From the NCBI RefSeq assembly GCF_037975245.1, contig NC_092578.1:4549501-4613500 (forward strand): 64,000 nucleotides of DNA, written 5' to 3'. How positions within the stretch are numbered: the first letter of the stretch is position 1; every line of letters starts with the position of its first letter. Below are positions 36,701-49,020 of the stretch, piece by piece. The position numbers and the translations under genes are program-made. This DNA comes from Apostichopus japonicus (Eukaryota; Echinodermata; Holothuroidea; Aspidochirotida; Stichopodidae). The notes beneath the pieces are model-generated. The model was not told where the DNA came from. It made no database searches and saw only the letters and a program-made list of their open reading frames with translations.

Positions 36701-37410
36701 CTGGGATTGATTTCCACATAAATCACTAGTATTCATTTCGTTGTTATGCAATTTAAAAGGCGTTTGCTTCAAACTCTTGGCCTTGAATACGAAAAGGGAG
36801 GGGAAAAGTTTTCATATTTTTCGAGGTACCTACTTTGGAAAGAATTAAGATGAATTATTGCTCGTCAATTATATACAGCTACAGGTGGTTAACACAAAAC
36901 GTAAGAATATTGTAAGAATATTTGTAAGAATTTGTAAGAATATTTCAGTAAAAACATTTTAGCAAATATGCGTCGAAAATATGTTTGTCAAACAGGCTCA
37001 TTCCTAAATTTGTTTCATGGTAATTTCAGGATTTAGGTTCAACAATCCAAGGGGGACGGGGGGACACGCCCCCCCCCCACATTTCGATGGGTGGTGGAAA
37101 CAATATCAAATGTCCCCCCCCCCCCCCCACACACACACATTTGGAAAAAGAGTAATGATGTGGCTCTATTTGGTTAGGACTTACACATCTCAGGATTCAT
37201 ATCATCGAATATCACTCAATGTTGCTGAATGGAGAATTCCACCCAGATCTCGTGAGTTGGTACCCTGAGCTCTCCGACAATCTTAAGCTTAGTCTGCCTT
37301 TCTTTCGAGGCCAGTTCCAGTCGTCGTCGGTTGAAGGGTATAGACAAAATATTCAAGTTGATGAATCCAGCGATACGGGTTATGTTTGGTGAAGTCGAAG
37401 CTCTCTTGTG

Positions 37411-37638
37411 GTCCTCCTAGTCTCCTCCGCCAGTTCGACGGAAGCCGAGAGATAATTGAGTGCTTTGAGGCGTTTGAAAACATGGCTACGGAGCACCATG
37501 ACTCAACATAGGCTGAACCATGTGATGGTGTGCCATATTCACCGCGAACGTCTAGCCCAGTTGAAGCCTGAGGAGTTAGCAGAGAAGTTCGTTGGTTCCT
37601 CGGATTACAGACGCCGCATCTTCGGGCGATTCCAGTAG
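37411..37638 (+). pseudogene. hAT transposase C-terminal (dimerisation) fragment, stop-interrupted
   Basis: The frame from 37411 reads VLLVSSASSTEAER, then a TAA stop (37453-37455), then LSALRRLKTWLRSTMTQHRL and on to IFGRFQ and a stop. This is the hAT-family dimerisation signature, normally (V)SSASSERSFSALRRLKTWLR...RL. The stop falls where Ser follows the Glu-Arg pair. No N-terminal zinc finger or catalytic region was seen upstream, so this is a dead, truncated copy. It shows that autonomous hAT elements once lived here and fits the hAT-type MITEs with 8-bp duplications around it. Confidence 0.8.
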
Positions 37639-37863
37639 AAAAATAGTGCGCTCCGTCATTATCATAAGAGACAGCACTTCATAGCTAGAGCCAAAGCTTG
37701 TACATAGTTGTTGTTTAGTTGTAGATGGTGTTTCAAAGACGGTGCCCGTTCCCTAATATTGGGGAAATGAAATAGGGAGCATATTCCGTGGCAGCGCATC
37801 CCATGCTACCTTGTTGTTGAGTGATACCGGAGTTTACTCCACAGTGAGAACACTGGGTACACG

Positions 37864-38807
37864 CAGGGACGTCGTTAGAAGGGGGGGGGGTGGGGTGTGG
37901 GCGTGTCTCACCCCCAAACTTTGTAAAACTGACGATAGTTGGAAAATTGGAGTGCGATAGTCGGAATTTCCGACTGTCGCACTCTAGTTTATCTAGGCCT
38001 ATTCATTTATTCCTGTGATTGTGCATGACCTAAAAATTGAAAAATTTCGGTCAAAATTTACCTTGAACCTGTCATATTTACGACGTTTTCCTTGCCACTT
38101 TGAGAAATTGTATCTCGCGATTCTTATACTCCACCGTACAAAACTTCGTATGATTTTGAATACTCCAATCAAAAAATGCCTATAGAACTACCGTCATAGG
38201 CGTAGGAGCCCTATTTGATTTGGGGGGGGGGGGGTTGTAACGACTTGCCCGAAAAATATAAAAATATAACCAAAATTTTTCGCGCGCTACGCGCGTGTTC
38301 CACATGTGAATGTGCATATCATATACATATGCATCGATTTTTAAATCACATGCAAATAACATACAATCATTTCTGTCTTATTACCCTTCCATATTGGTTA
38401 GAGTTATTTGGAAGTCGTTACAATATTAATGGTAATAATAATATAAGTTTAACTACTGAAAAACACATTGCAAATTATCTTTCTTTCAGTAGGTGCCTGA
38501 AAAATTATCAGCATTTTGCCCGAAATTTCACAAAAATAATTGGTTGGGGTAGAGGGGGGGGGGGACTAATAAATTTGTGAAATGAGTGCCAGTGGGTACA
38601 AATGTATCGAAAAAAAGTTCGGAACAAAAGTGCAATCGCGATAGATTGGGTGTCTGACACTGACCGTATCGTAGACGAGTAGCGCGAGGGTGGGGGTACA
38701 AAGCAGCAGTCGGAATTTTCTGGCTTCAAAACCCATCCAGTTGGATTTTCAGCCACTACACGCTCCCCCTCCCCCCCTCTCAATCATTAGCCTTAGCTAC
38801 GTTCCTG
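37864..38807. mobile_element. Non-autonomous hAT-like element, 944 bp
   Basis: Ends cagggacgtcgttag and the complement of cttagctacgttcctg form imperfect inverted repeats. The flanks are 8-bp near-duplicates (ggtacacg at 37856-37863, ggtgcacg at 38808-38815; one mismatch). Inside are a 35-bp hairpin (37950-37984), long G runs and a cgcgcgctacgcgcg palindrome near 38281. No transposase frame is evident. Confidence 0.75.
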
Positions 38808-39389
38808 GGTGCACGGTGGTTACATAGTACGCTCCGACCAGAATTCACCCGATTACCAGATGCAGATCCACCTAGCAACCGAGGTAACTTGCGTGAGTAC
38901 TCCAACGAACAACCACTGATTTATTTGGATGCCTTCATCACTTTAGCCACCACTCACATGGGACCTATTCTAAGTCTGACGATACATGCGCATGTGTGAG
39001 GTCCTGAAAACATAATTAAAGTGGTTTGTCTTGCTATCCTTTTTTTCAAATTTCATAGAAATGTATTCTCGTAGACCTAGCAAAACATTTAAACTGACAC
39101 AGTCCCGTTGGAAGTGTGTCACGGGTGGTATTAAAAGTCATTGGTGGTTTAACATGCTGGCGTATGACGACTTTTGGCCAAATTTGCGCTAAGCTCACTA
39201 TACGAACTCGGATCTGGGCTGTGCCTAATTAGTTAGTTATTTAAATTATTAATAATGGCGTATGAGGAAATGCACCAATTTTGTGGTACGGCTACAGGAC
39301 GGCAAGTCGAGAAACTCACATGCAGTCGCGGCGGATAGCTTCCTTAGCCTATATGTCCGGGGACATTTTGGGACATCGTTCCTACAGGC

Positions 39390-39704
39390 CAGGGTGGGCA
39401 ACTACGGCCCGCGGGCCACATGCGGCCCGCCAGTGATTTTTTACATCATAAAAAACGAACTAGCTGCCTAGAATTTATCTGCACTTATGATGCTGTCAGG
39501 TAGGTCTATTATCACCAATAATTATCAATTGGACTGTATTGACATTATGTTTTTGTGAATGCAGATTAGTACACACACCTATTTCTTGAACGTCCTCGGA
39601 AGCAAAGGTTTGAAATCATCAGCAGGTCGTTGGTTAGGTGCGGCCCTGTCAATCTTTCGCTTCTAAAATCTGGCCAATTCATTCAAAAAGGTAGCCCACC
39701 CCTG
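39390..39704. mobile_element. Non-autonomous hAT-like element, 315 bp
   Basis: The left end cagggtgggcaactacggcccgc and the right end gtagcccacccctg (complement caggggtgggctac) form inverted repeats. Flanking 8-mers ctacaggc (39382-39389) and ctataggc (39705-39712) differ at one base, as expected of an aged TSD. The element is non-coding. Confidence 0.8.
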
Positions 39705-40039
39705 CTATAGGCCTATATCTGAGGCCCCGGGATCATTCCTTGACCGACTTGGTGCAATATAATGTGCCCATTTCGAAGTAAATTTATTCACAGATTGTTA
39801 GTTGTCATGGGTTCGAACAATTGAGGGGTATTCTATCCTGAAACATATGGCAAAATGGGGCTGGGGTTCCAGTTCGCCCCATCATTTGTCAACTTGCACT
39901 GGGTTCTAATGTTCATGTCAATTGGAATCACTAATAAAAGAAATAATCCACCAAAAATGAAGGTCGCATGAACTTTATTGCAGATTTCCTGAGTGACGAA
40001 TTTGTAATTTTCACCCGAAATCACGCAACTAGATGGCTG

Positions 40040-40220
40040 CTATCCAGCCTGGCAAGTGCCATCTCCAGCGATCTGGCAGGTATTGAAATCTGAAATTTTC
40101 TTGGTACGCTGCGCGCCAACCGATGGTGGCGCTCCGCTTAGATAGTACTTACGGCCGGAATACTCGAATCGATTACGTCCCCCCCCCCCCCCCACGTTTC
40201 AAATCGGATTGACGCCCCTG
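40040..40220 (-). mobile_element. Diverged hAT-MITE relative, one end recognised
   Basis: On the minus strand it starts caggggcgtcaatccg, passes a G15 run, then has the conserved core tatctaagcggagcgccacc and ggttggcgcg, followed by a body matching the 27.8-kb MITE (gccagatcgctgg...ggcacttgccagg). The distal end and target duplication could not be found, so it is probably truncated or rearranged. Confidence 0.65.
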
Positions 40221-40667
40221 CTCTGAACATAATAAGAGAGGAACTCTATAAACATAATCAGAGCAGTATTCTGAACATAATAAGGCACGAGCGCCATCTA
40301 TTATAGCCTCTGTGCGTTATTTACTCTGACATCTGTTGTCTCCCAATATTTTTTCAAAAACCGAGGTATATATAGTCCATGTGACAATTTATGTTTCAAT
40401 GATGAAAGAGGAGCATATGTCTAAGCATCCTCGTAAAATTTCAATTCCAATGTATCGTTTTCGAGTAAACAGTTTAAGTTGCCATGTTATGTACCAAGAG
40501 TGAACTTGAAATAAAGAATTGTGATGTCATATATGTGCACTACCAAATCTGTTTTTCGTGGCATGTATTAATATATATATATACATTACAGTTCAAATCA
40601 CTTTTTTGGCATTGTGCAACAATGACATCACACCGCGCAGGATCTTAAAGGTTGTGTGTGTGAGTGA

Positions 40668-40683
40668 GGGGGGGGGGGGGGGG
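40668..40683. repeat. G16 homopolymer run
   Basis: Sixteen consecutive G residues after a gtgtgtgtgagtga stretch. It is one of many long G or C runs in the window. Confidence 0.9.
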
Positions 40684-41941
40684 CTTGGAGAGGATGCTAA
40701 ACTATCGCGACCGATTTAGGTAAGGGCTGATGCTATATAGAATGGCAAAAGGCGAATTAAGGATTGTATAAAGAAGGGGTGTGGTCTTGGGGTCGTTGAA
40801 GCACACTCTCCCCTCCCCAAACACACAAAAATTAGACGTTAAATAGTGCATTCTGAATCATATTTAGACTATAAATTGGTCTACAATCAACTCGTAACGC
40901 AAGTTTGTGCTAATTATTACTAAGTTGTGCGTGGTTGGAGAGGGGGTGCATACCCCTAACAGTCGCCTGCTTTTCCATCGGCTGACTTTAAATATCCCTC
41001 AAACTGAAAAAAATTCCTGACTGGGAATGGAAGATGTGGTGTCCCCCCCCCCCTCCCTTCACTATTGAATATGGTACAATTTGTGATAACTTGAAATATC
41101 AATATTTCGAGAACGCAATAATCGAATGCAAATTTCAACAGGATACTTACAATTGCTAGTGCATGTTCTATCTTCATTAGTCAAAAATAAATTGTTAAAG
41201 GAAAGATAAGATAGCTGTTGAAGACATATTCTGTCCTAAATAATGGTCACTATAAGGCCCTATGTTTAAAAGTCAACAAGCATTACTCCTCAGTCCACGT
41301 CTGAACATGTGTTTCAACGCTATAACCAATCGGAGAATAAGTTATGAAAACAAATTATAAGAAGCACAATTTCTGAATACTAGAATTTGGGTCCAATAGT
41401 ATTAATTAATCTAAATTACGAAGTTGTAAATTGAATTTTGTGGATTTGTAAGAGGAGAACTATCGGAGTAAGCATTCGTGACCACGTTATCACCTCATTA
41501 TCCACATGATATCCAGCACAGCTTCTGAATGATTTCTTTGAGAAGGAAATGAGTTGTTTTGCTCACGGAAATGCATTTGCCTTCGAATACCATCTTAAAA
41601 TTATACCTTTCTTTGATAATATAGGCCTATATTCTAAAAATGAGACTTACCGTCTGAGGAAAATATTATTCACTTTGGTTATGGATGCCCAGCACAGCAA
41701 GCGCTTCAGTATTGAGGATATGTATATGTAAATGTATAAGGTAGCCTTAACACACGCGCGGAATCGACCATGCATTACAAGCAACGTAATCACCACCTGT
41801 TTAAACGTTGATATATATGGATGGAGAACAATGTTAAGAACGTATCTCTTTCAAAAGAGAGGAATGCGCTAGCTGACGATGTCATATTGTTTAATCTGAT
41901 ACATGTTATTCCTATAGTAAAAACTTAAAAGACATATATAG

Positions 41942-41987
41942 CTCGCTTCTCGGCCTTTTAGCTAAGATCATGTTTAGTATCTGTTCA
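41942..41987 (+). pseudogene. Truncated U2 snRNA copy (5' end only)
   Basis: The sequence ctcgcttctcggccttttagctaagatca, then tgtttagtatctgttc, matches the start of metazoan U2 snRNA (stem-loop I and the branch-point-pairing region), with a few differences including UUAGUA for GUAGUA. Similarity stops at about 46 nt, so the Sm site and 3' stem-loops are missing and it cannot be a working snRNA. It is probably a truncated retrocopy or a captured fragment; no poly(A) tail or target duplication was identified. Confidence 0.8.
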
Positions 41988-44048
41988 CTTTCGAGGGGAA
42001 TGGTGATACACACCCGGCTTTGCATTATTCTTTTCTACACAATAGTTCAGTTTCTCAATACGGTATCATAATATATCGGCAAAATATGAGATCTTTTTGA
42101 AAGTGCCGCATGCTCTGGTTGGTCAGTTATGTTGACGATGTTTCACACGTTCGGTTTTCGATACTTTCGGTTTCTACACCCTAGCTAATATAGAGCCTTA
42201 CATTTTTACTAATCAGGATTGGCCCGATATTGAATGTAAATAATCGGCAATTGGCAGTTTCCGGTTATAACACACTCGGTCAAATACTCAATTTTACGCG
42301 ATATCGTTTGGTGAGATTTTCAAACGATATCGTATACGCTAAAGTTTATATCAATATATGCAAATGATATCGTAATATCGTTGCAAAACTAGTTTACAAG
42401 ACTGTTTAAACTGCCTTTCTGCTAAAATCATTGTTGGGTACGACGGCCCAGAATGGAAATCGAATATAATTAGAGAGAAAGAAAGTCAAGATTTCGAGAT
42501 AAAATGTCGAACTTTTGATATTAAAAATCGAACTTTCACTTTGTTATTGTTATATTTTTTTTTCATATTGCTAATGTTCCTTCTGGGCTACTGTAGTTGT
42601 GGACCTACAAAGCTAAACTTCTAGGGAGGAATGGCCCCCAAACCCTGCTGGCTTTCTACCCCATCCGTTCTGGATTTACAAGGTACAATCTTGTCCAAGT
42701 TTTATTGGTCTTTCAGGCAAAAATATACTTCTTCTCGATCTCAGCCTCCCCCTTGTAAATTAATTAAAACGAGCGCCCCCAGTTACAAAATTCATACGGT
42801 TTCTTCAAAACAGGCGCAAACAAAATATATCCTCTACCTAGTACTCTTCAGTATGAAGTCTTCCATATACAGCTTTACCCATATCATTTAATATCTATCT
42901 CCACAACTTATGAGGAAGGTGAGAGGATGGGTTGTGTGTCGTCCTGATGAGAGGAGAGGTGGGCGGGGGAGGAACCACGGCCACGGGGGTCAATAATGCG
43001 GATCAGGCAAAATATGGATAATGAATAATGTCTTCTCACTTTCGTGTGAGGGATTCCGCCCACCAGAAATTCTTCATCCCCCCATGAATAAACCATGAAG
43101 TAGCATGAAAACTTAAAAAAAGGGGGTCACTTGCTGACATAATTGCTAGCACAGCACGAAATGACTCTGAAGGCTCCTGTAGGTTGAGGTCCAGCAATGA
43201 ACACTGCCCTCTAGTTGAAATAACAAATACAAGCTAAACTAAGCTAAACTTGTAGAAGGCACTGCATAAAGAGTCTTGAAAGAAAGTGTTGCCAGGATGA
43301 TGCCATGCATGATTTCTAGAAAGCGAAAAAAATTAGCCAACAGGTTCTTAAAATCCTTTCCATTCCAGACAAGTACCTAGCACTCATTGATTTCAAGTTT
43401 GCAACTGGGTACAAGATATATTAGCAGATGTTCCCAGAAACCCTGCTTCTAAAGTTTAACTTTTTAGCAAACAGCTGTCTTGTTACAAGAAGTTTATGAG
43501 ATAAACATGAAAGGTTAATAACCCCCCCCCCCACCCCCTGCAAAACACAAAACAAAAACAACTATGGAGTTATTATGGTGGCAAGTTATTTTTTATTTCC
43601 ATTATTACTTTCCAGCAAAAAATAAAGAAAACAAAATGAAACAAACTCAAAACAAAATGAAACAAGTTAATATCATAACACATAAACACAATTAAATCAT
43701 AAAACACACACAACTAAACTAAACTAAATACAGCAGATAACTAGAGGCAGTTGGCTGTGTTTAGTTAAACCTGCTATCTGTCTCTCCCATAAAAACCAAT
43801 AAGCACCAACTATGTTTCATTCATTAGCACCACAAACTGATTTGGTTACACCTCATGCAAAACCTGTACTTTTTCATTTATTTAGCATAGGTTTTCCATT
43901 TTATGATTTTTCCAGTAGATGACCCTTGACCAGCCCAGGCCTCTAGCCAGGAAATCTGAGTGGGAATGTCACCAACAATTTTAGGCAGGGCACAATATTT
44001 GTGTACTACAACTTGTCAAGTTTTTGCACATATGATGGTGGAACAACT

Positions 44049-44161
44049 GGGGGAGGGGGAGAGGAGAGGGGTGTAGGGGGAGAGAAGAGGGGTGTAGGGG
44101 AGAGGAGAGGGGGGTAGGGGAGAGGAGAGGGGGGTAGGGGGAGAGGAGAGGGGGTAGGGGG
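44049..44161. repeat. Purine-rich minisatellite (ggggagaggagagggg.gta)
   Basis: About five units of roughly 20-24 bp, all purine apart from an occasional T. Possible G-quadruplex or triplex former. Confidence 0.8.
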
Positions 44162-45703
44162 AACAGTAGTCTGCATTGTGGCCTGTGCCCTGCCCTGATC
44201 TAGCCTACTGCGCTATATAATCCTGGGCAGTCTAGATAGCACTAATGACTGTTGAGGCTGATTATCATCTAAGTGTACCGTTTCTGGCAAGATAATACTT
44301 GACCTAGCCTATTCTGAATATAGGACTCTGGTCAGTGTTGAGGTTGCCATGAGGGACTGTTAAGGCTATTTGTACAAAACACTTGCCGGTGAAGATAATG
44401 AACATTAATGTCGTCGGTTTGCTTGACCTTATCTTGATGAGAAGTAAAAACAAATAAAAAATTAGAAAGTAAACATAGCCAATCGCTAGAAATTGAAATA
44501 TAAAAGCACAAGATATAAAACATCAAAATATATTGAAAATGTTAAAAATTAACTTGGAATAGTGTAATGGATAGAATTTGATAGGATTTGAATTAGAACA
44601 ACAACAAAATAAATAAACTTGTCATATTGAAAGTAGGCATGAAGATAAAAACTGATTAATTATTGCAAATTCCATTAGCCGTAATCGCGTCTTGTAAAAC
44701 TTCTTTATCAAGTCCTCAACACAATTTCAAACTGTCAAAGTTTGAAATATTTTATTTTCCCCCTTAAATACAGAATACGCAGCTGAAACTTCAGCACATT
44801 ACTGGTCAAGGAAGACATTACGGTACTACCCCTGACGAGAGCTAATACAAGATAGTCAGCAAAAAAAAAAAAAACCAGCTTGGATTTCTTTCTAACTACA
44901 TTACTTGTTAATCTTGTGGCAGAAGGGTAACTCCCTCATTTGGGGGAAAGACCCAGACGGATGAGAGACAGGAAGGAAACAACAGTGGAAAATATCTGAA
45001 ATATAAGGAAGAGAGAATAATGCTTTTTAATTAATAAATCATAGAATAAAGCATTATTTTTAAAATAAAGACGAAACGCTATAGCAACATCTTTGTGGTT
45101 CAACAAGTATTTCAGTCCTCTCTGACTTATCGTTAAAATGGTTAAATTTTTCTGGGGATTGGCATCAAGCTGCAAAATACTGTGCTATGCCGCCAATGGA
45201 ACAAAAAATGAATCTATTAGAAAAACAACAACAAAAGCAACAGGTAAGAAACTCACACATTATTAACTCAGTGATGCCATTTTTAGACTTACTAAAGTCT
45301 TTCATCTTACCCATTTTTGTGGTAAATCAAATCATGCAAACCTCCAAATCTGAAAACCAATTTTCTTGCTTTTGGGATGTGGGTGAGATGAGTGGTGGTG
45401 TAGGACCAGGTGGGGGTTAATGGGACGTGAGTGGGTGGGTGTGGGGGGGGGGGGAGGTGAGGGAGTGTAATTTACCATTATCATCTCCACCTAACAGGTT
45501 AGTGAAAGATTAGCAAACATTTAGCCTCTCTTTCAAAGTGACATACTAGACATGTCCATGAAACTAGTCACTGAACCACAGACAACTCTTCAAGTCATTC
45601 TTAAAATGGAAACTGCAGACACTGTGGAGAAAGTATATTAAGCTTGAGTGGATATATGTCTCTGTTATTGCCTACCAAATGGGACTCAGCTCTTTTGTTT
45701 TAT

Positions 45704-45866
45704 CAGGGATGAGCCTGGGGTAAAAAAATATCAGGGAACTTTGCAAGAATTGCGGTATAGGCTCCAGTTTGTGTATGCTACAGTGTGTTAGCATAATGGT
45801 TTTTGTCCCCGAGGTAGAAAAGAAATTACGGATATTCCGCGAATTCGCGGAAAAAGCTCATGCCTG
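45704..45866. mobile_element. Short inverted-repeat element, copy 1 (163 bp)
   Basis: It starts cagggatgagcctgg and ends aagctcatgcctg, imperfect inverted ends. Near the right end lies the 18-bp perfect palindrome ttccgcgaattcgcggaa. It is nearly identical to 56268-56432. No clean target duplication is visible at this copy. Confidence 0.75.
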
Positions 45867-46696
45867 TTTATGTTTTTCTACATTCCAACAGCCAGATTCT
45901 ATCAGAGTGCGTTTTAAGGTTATCACGGAAGTGGGGATGGAAGATTAAGATGCTCTGCAACTGGGAAAAATTGTCACATATTGTCACCATAGCAGGCAAA
46001 AACTTGAATTGATTCATTATGCTATGAAAGCTACTAGTTGGTATTTTATAGCACCACATTAGAAAGTTTCATACATTACACGGAAGTTAAACATATCATT
46101 TCATTTATAATCTTGTCCATTATTAAATTTATAATAATTTCAACAAACTGGTGAAAGTACATTGATGAAAGCGCTGATAAGTCCAGCTGTTGCAGCATAT
46201 GAGTATGAATCACTACATAGTAAAATGCAAATATTTGTTGTATGTGTCATAGCAAATAAAAATTGTCTGTCTGATTGACGTGCCAGGTGTGTATTTGAAT
46301 TCAACAGGGGGTAATGTATTTCTCAAGTCCACCAACCTATTGTCCCCGTAAACCAGAGTGAAATTATGACCTACCTTTGCTGGTTGTTTGAACTATTAAG
46401 TGCATTTGAGGTTCATGGGGAGGGGGGAAGGGGGGGGGGTGTGGGTAGGTTAAAATGTTCTACTACTGGGAGAAATTGTCATGTACTGATATTTCACGAC
46501 CTCAAATATTCAGTATGTGAGAATATCCCAGGTTTTTCAAGCTGCAAAACATTTTAATCTCTTTCAGAATCTGGCTCTATTTAAAAAAAAAAATTCTGGC
46601 TGTTCTTGGTTGTATTAGGGTCACTTTGTTAAAGGGTCTATACCCAAACTGTTGTGATTTTCTACTTTTTTGGCAATGTGTAAACTCTATATTGTT

Positions 46697-46811
<115 letters not shown>

Positions 46812-46891
46812 ATGTAGTATGGAGCAGCTGGTTACCACAGATGCTCCAATGTCATATAGTAGGATCTTAAATAGATCTTAAATAGATAGAG

Positions 46892-46923
<32 letters not shown>

Positions 46924-46927
<4 letters not shown>

Positions 46928-46996
46928 GAAATCGTAATGAGTTGGAAAATCAAGAACAGTGAACACTGATTGTATGTCCAGAGGTTCGAAACCGGT
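46924..46996 (+). repeat. TA-flanked repeat module, short form
   Basis: ataattgaaatcgtaatgag continues through agaacagtgaacactgattg and gtccagaggttcg. The same flanks occur at 61014-61170 but are separated there by 78 extra bp. The module is embedded between two (TA)n tracts. Confidence 0.7.
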
Positions 46997-47008
46997 AAGT
47001 AAGGTCGT

Positions 47009-47009
47009 A

Positions 47010-47041
<32 letters not shown>

Positions 47042-47049
47042 ATATACAT

Positions 47050-47101
<52 letters not shown>

Positions 47102-47139
47102 ATTTATATATATATATATTTATATATCTATATACATAG

Positions 47140-47175
<36 letters not shown>
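47009..47175. repeat. (TA)n array with ttta and catacata interruptions
   Basis: About 165 bp of TA repeat, followed by a short acacaca run. Confidence 0.95.
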
Positions 47176-47179
<4 letters not shown>

Positions 47180-47811
47180 ACACACAGATACATTGCATGG
47201 TACACAATGATTGAACATACCATGTTTTCAATCCGACATGACCTTCTTGATGGTCTTGACATCAATTTACTTCCCTCTGCCTCTGACAAAGAATCCACAG
47301 TGTCAAAAACTCATGTCATGTACCTGTTGTGAGGAAAAAACAGAAAAATGGCAACAATATGAGACAAAAGTAAACTTCAAAGAATTGAAAACAAAGAAAC
47401 TATTCACACCACTAACAATAAGTCTGGAATCTTTTCAGGAAATTGAATTTAACTATGTGTTAGGATAAACAAAAACTGTGCGATATCGTAAAGATTAAAA
47501 AAAAGAAGAAATAACAGAAAAACAATTTGCTTGTTAACCCGAACTAGCTAATTAAAAACTGTGGCAGTTACTTTTGACTTTCTTTTCATTTGGCAAGCGC
47601 CATGGATGTGATCATATGACTGAAGATCAAGGTTTCAGAATCAATTCCGTTTATCATAAATCCTTTCCTTTCATTATACATCCTATTATGTCAGCTATGA
47701 ATGACAAGAAACGCTGCAGACTTCTTGATTCATCTCAAAGACAATTATTCAGCTGTTCAAGTGTCAGACCGTGTCTGTTGGATTCATACTAGTGCAAACA
47801 CTATTCAGCTC

Positions 47812-48111
47812 ATTTCACCATTTACTGTGTTGGTCCATTGACTGAGAATGTATCTCTATTGCGTGTACAAGGGTGCAGAGGCTATCACATTTTATTCCGA
47901 TCAATAAAGGATATTCAGCATCAACATTCATTTCATTAAAAAGGTCGTCAGTGTTGGCACATGAAATGTTTTGACAGTCCTTTTCCCGGAACGGTAGGAC
48001 TCTTCTCCATTTCATTTCTAGTCGGTGGAGTGTTCCATTAGACACCTGATGTTGACCTATTCCTGCCCCCCGAGCATCCCCGCCCCCAGAGAAAACAAGT
48101 TTTGCAAATTG
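47812..48111 (-). CDS. Unidentified long minus-strand reading frame
   Basis: About 100 codons without a stop. Only the part from 48045 starts with ATG, and the frame is open upstream of it. It contains HRLEMKWRRVLPFREKDC and VDAEYPLLIGIKCDSLCTLV and ends at a stop near 47815. No domain is recognised and splice sites are not convincing. It could be an exon, a decayed mobile-element gene or a chance frame. Confidence 0.2.
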
Positions 48112-48467
48112 ATCAAACTAAGGGCTGTAAACGAACCATCGTAACATTTGTTTGTTTTCTATATCCTGGAGTTGAATTCTGGATGACTTTTATAGCGCAC
48201 AATGTTATAAGCAGCTCTGATTGGCTGTTTTTTAAGTTCAGAGAACTACCTGAATTCCCAGCCTGACATCCCAAAGACCACATAGACATCATAAAGTAAG
48301 CGAAGAAGTGGGGCAGTTATATCATCTCAAGTAGGACGTGATGATAATAATTGGTTTTCTTTTCCAAGTTTAATATGGTCATAATGGGGAGGTTTCTGAG
48401 TAGCCCACTAAACTATGTTCATAATGCATGCTAAATTGTGCTACTGTATGTAGGCCTTTCTATATTC

Positions 48468-48493
48468 ATATATGTATATGTAGATATATATAA

Positions 48494-48567
<74 letters not shown>
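48468..48567. repeat. (TA)n microsatellite
   Basis: About 100 bp of TA with few interruptions. A small perfect hairpin (cttgtcaagat / atcttgacaag, 48660-48697) lies 90 bp downstream. Confidence 0.95.
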
Positions 48568-48569
<2 letters not shown>

Positions 48570-48899
48570 GTTTATATGAATATACATATTTCTATATATG
48601 GTAGGAATTGGGATAAACTTTTGTGGGGGAAAATGTATATTTTGACCGATTGACATTTTCTTGTCAAGATGACATTATATGTATTATCTTGACAAGTCCA
48701 AAAATCTTATGATTTTGTGTCATATTAAATGTCCTAACCACCATATTATGGTATTATAACAAAACATTTTGGGGACAAAAAAACTAGAAATGTTAGTTCA
48801 TAAATTGGAGCACACACTGCCCAACTGAATGCGACCTGACTAAACTCGATAGATCAAAGGGAAAATGATTTTACATGTGTCCTAAATGAGCAGCGGACT

Positions 48900-49020
48900 T
48901 AACAAGAAAACAGTCGTTGTGTGCACTCCTTAGTCGTTTGCGTTCGTGGATGTCAGGTGGATCTTCGAGACTACTGAGAACTAGGTCAAGATGAGTGAGT
49001 TCAAACAGGGTCGTGTCCAA
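48900..49020 (-). CDS. Candidate exon, unidentified
   Basis: The minus-strand frame after a reasonable acceptor (tttcgcttatgtcgacccag) reads LDTTLFELTHLDLVLSSLED and then ERKRLRSAHNDCFLVKSA, charged and helix-prone. No donor, partner exon or family was recognised. Low confidence. Confidence 0.2.

Noticed and set aside
38215-38580. 121-codon plus-strand frame
   Set aside because: It lies wholly inside the 944-bp hAT-like element and begins in a G run; not a transposase.
43936-44230. Another hAT MITE starting caggcctctagccagg
   Set aside because: The left end resembles the 290-bp MITE terminus, but no convincing right end or 8-bp duplication was found.
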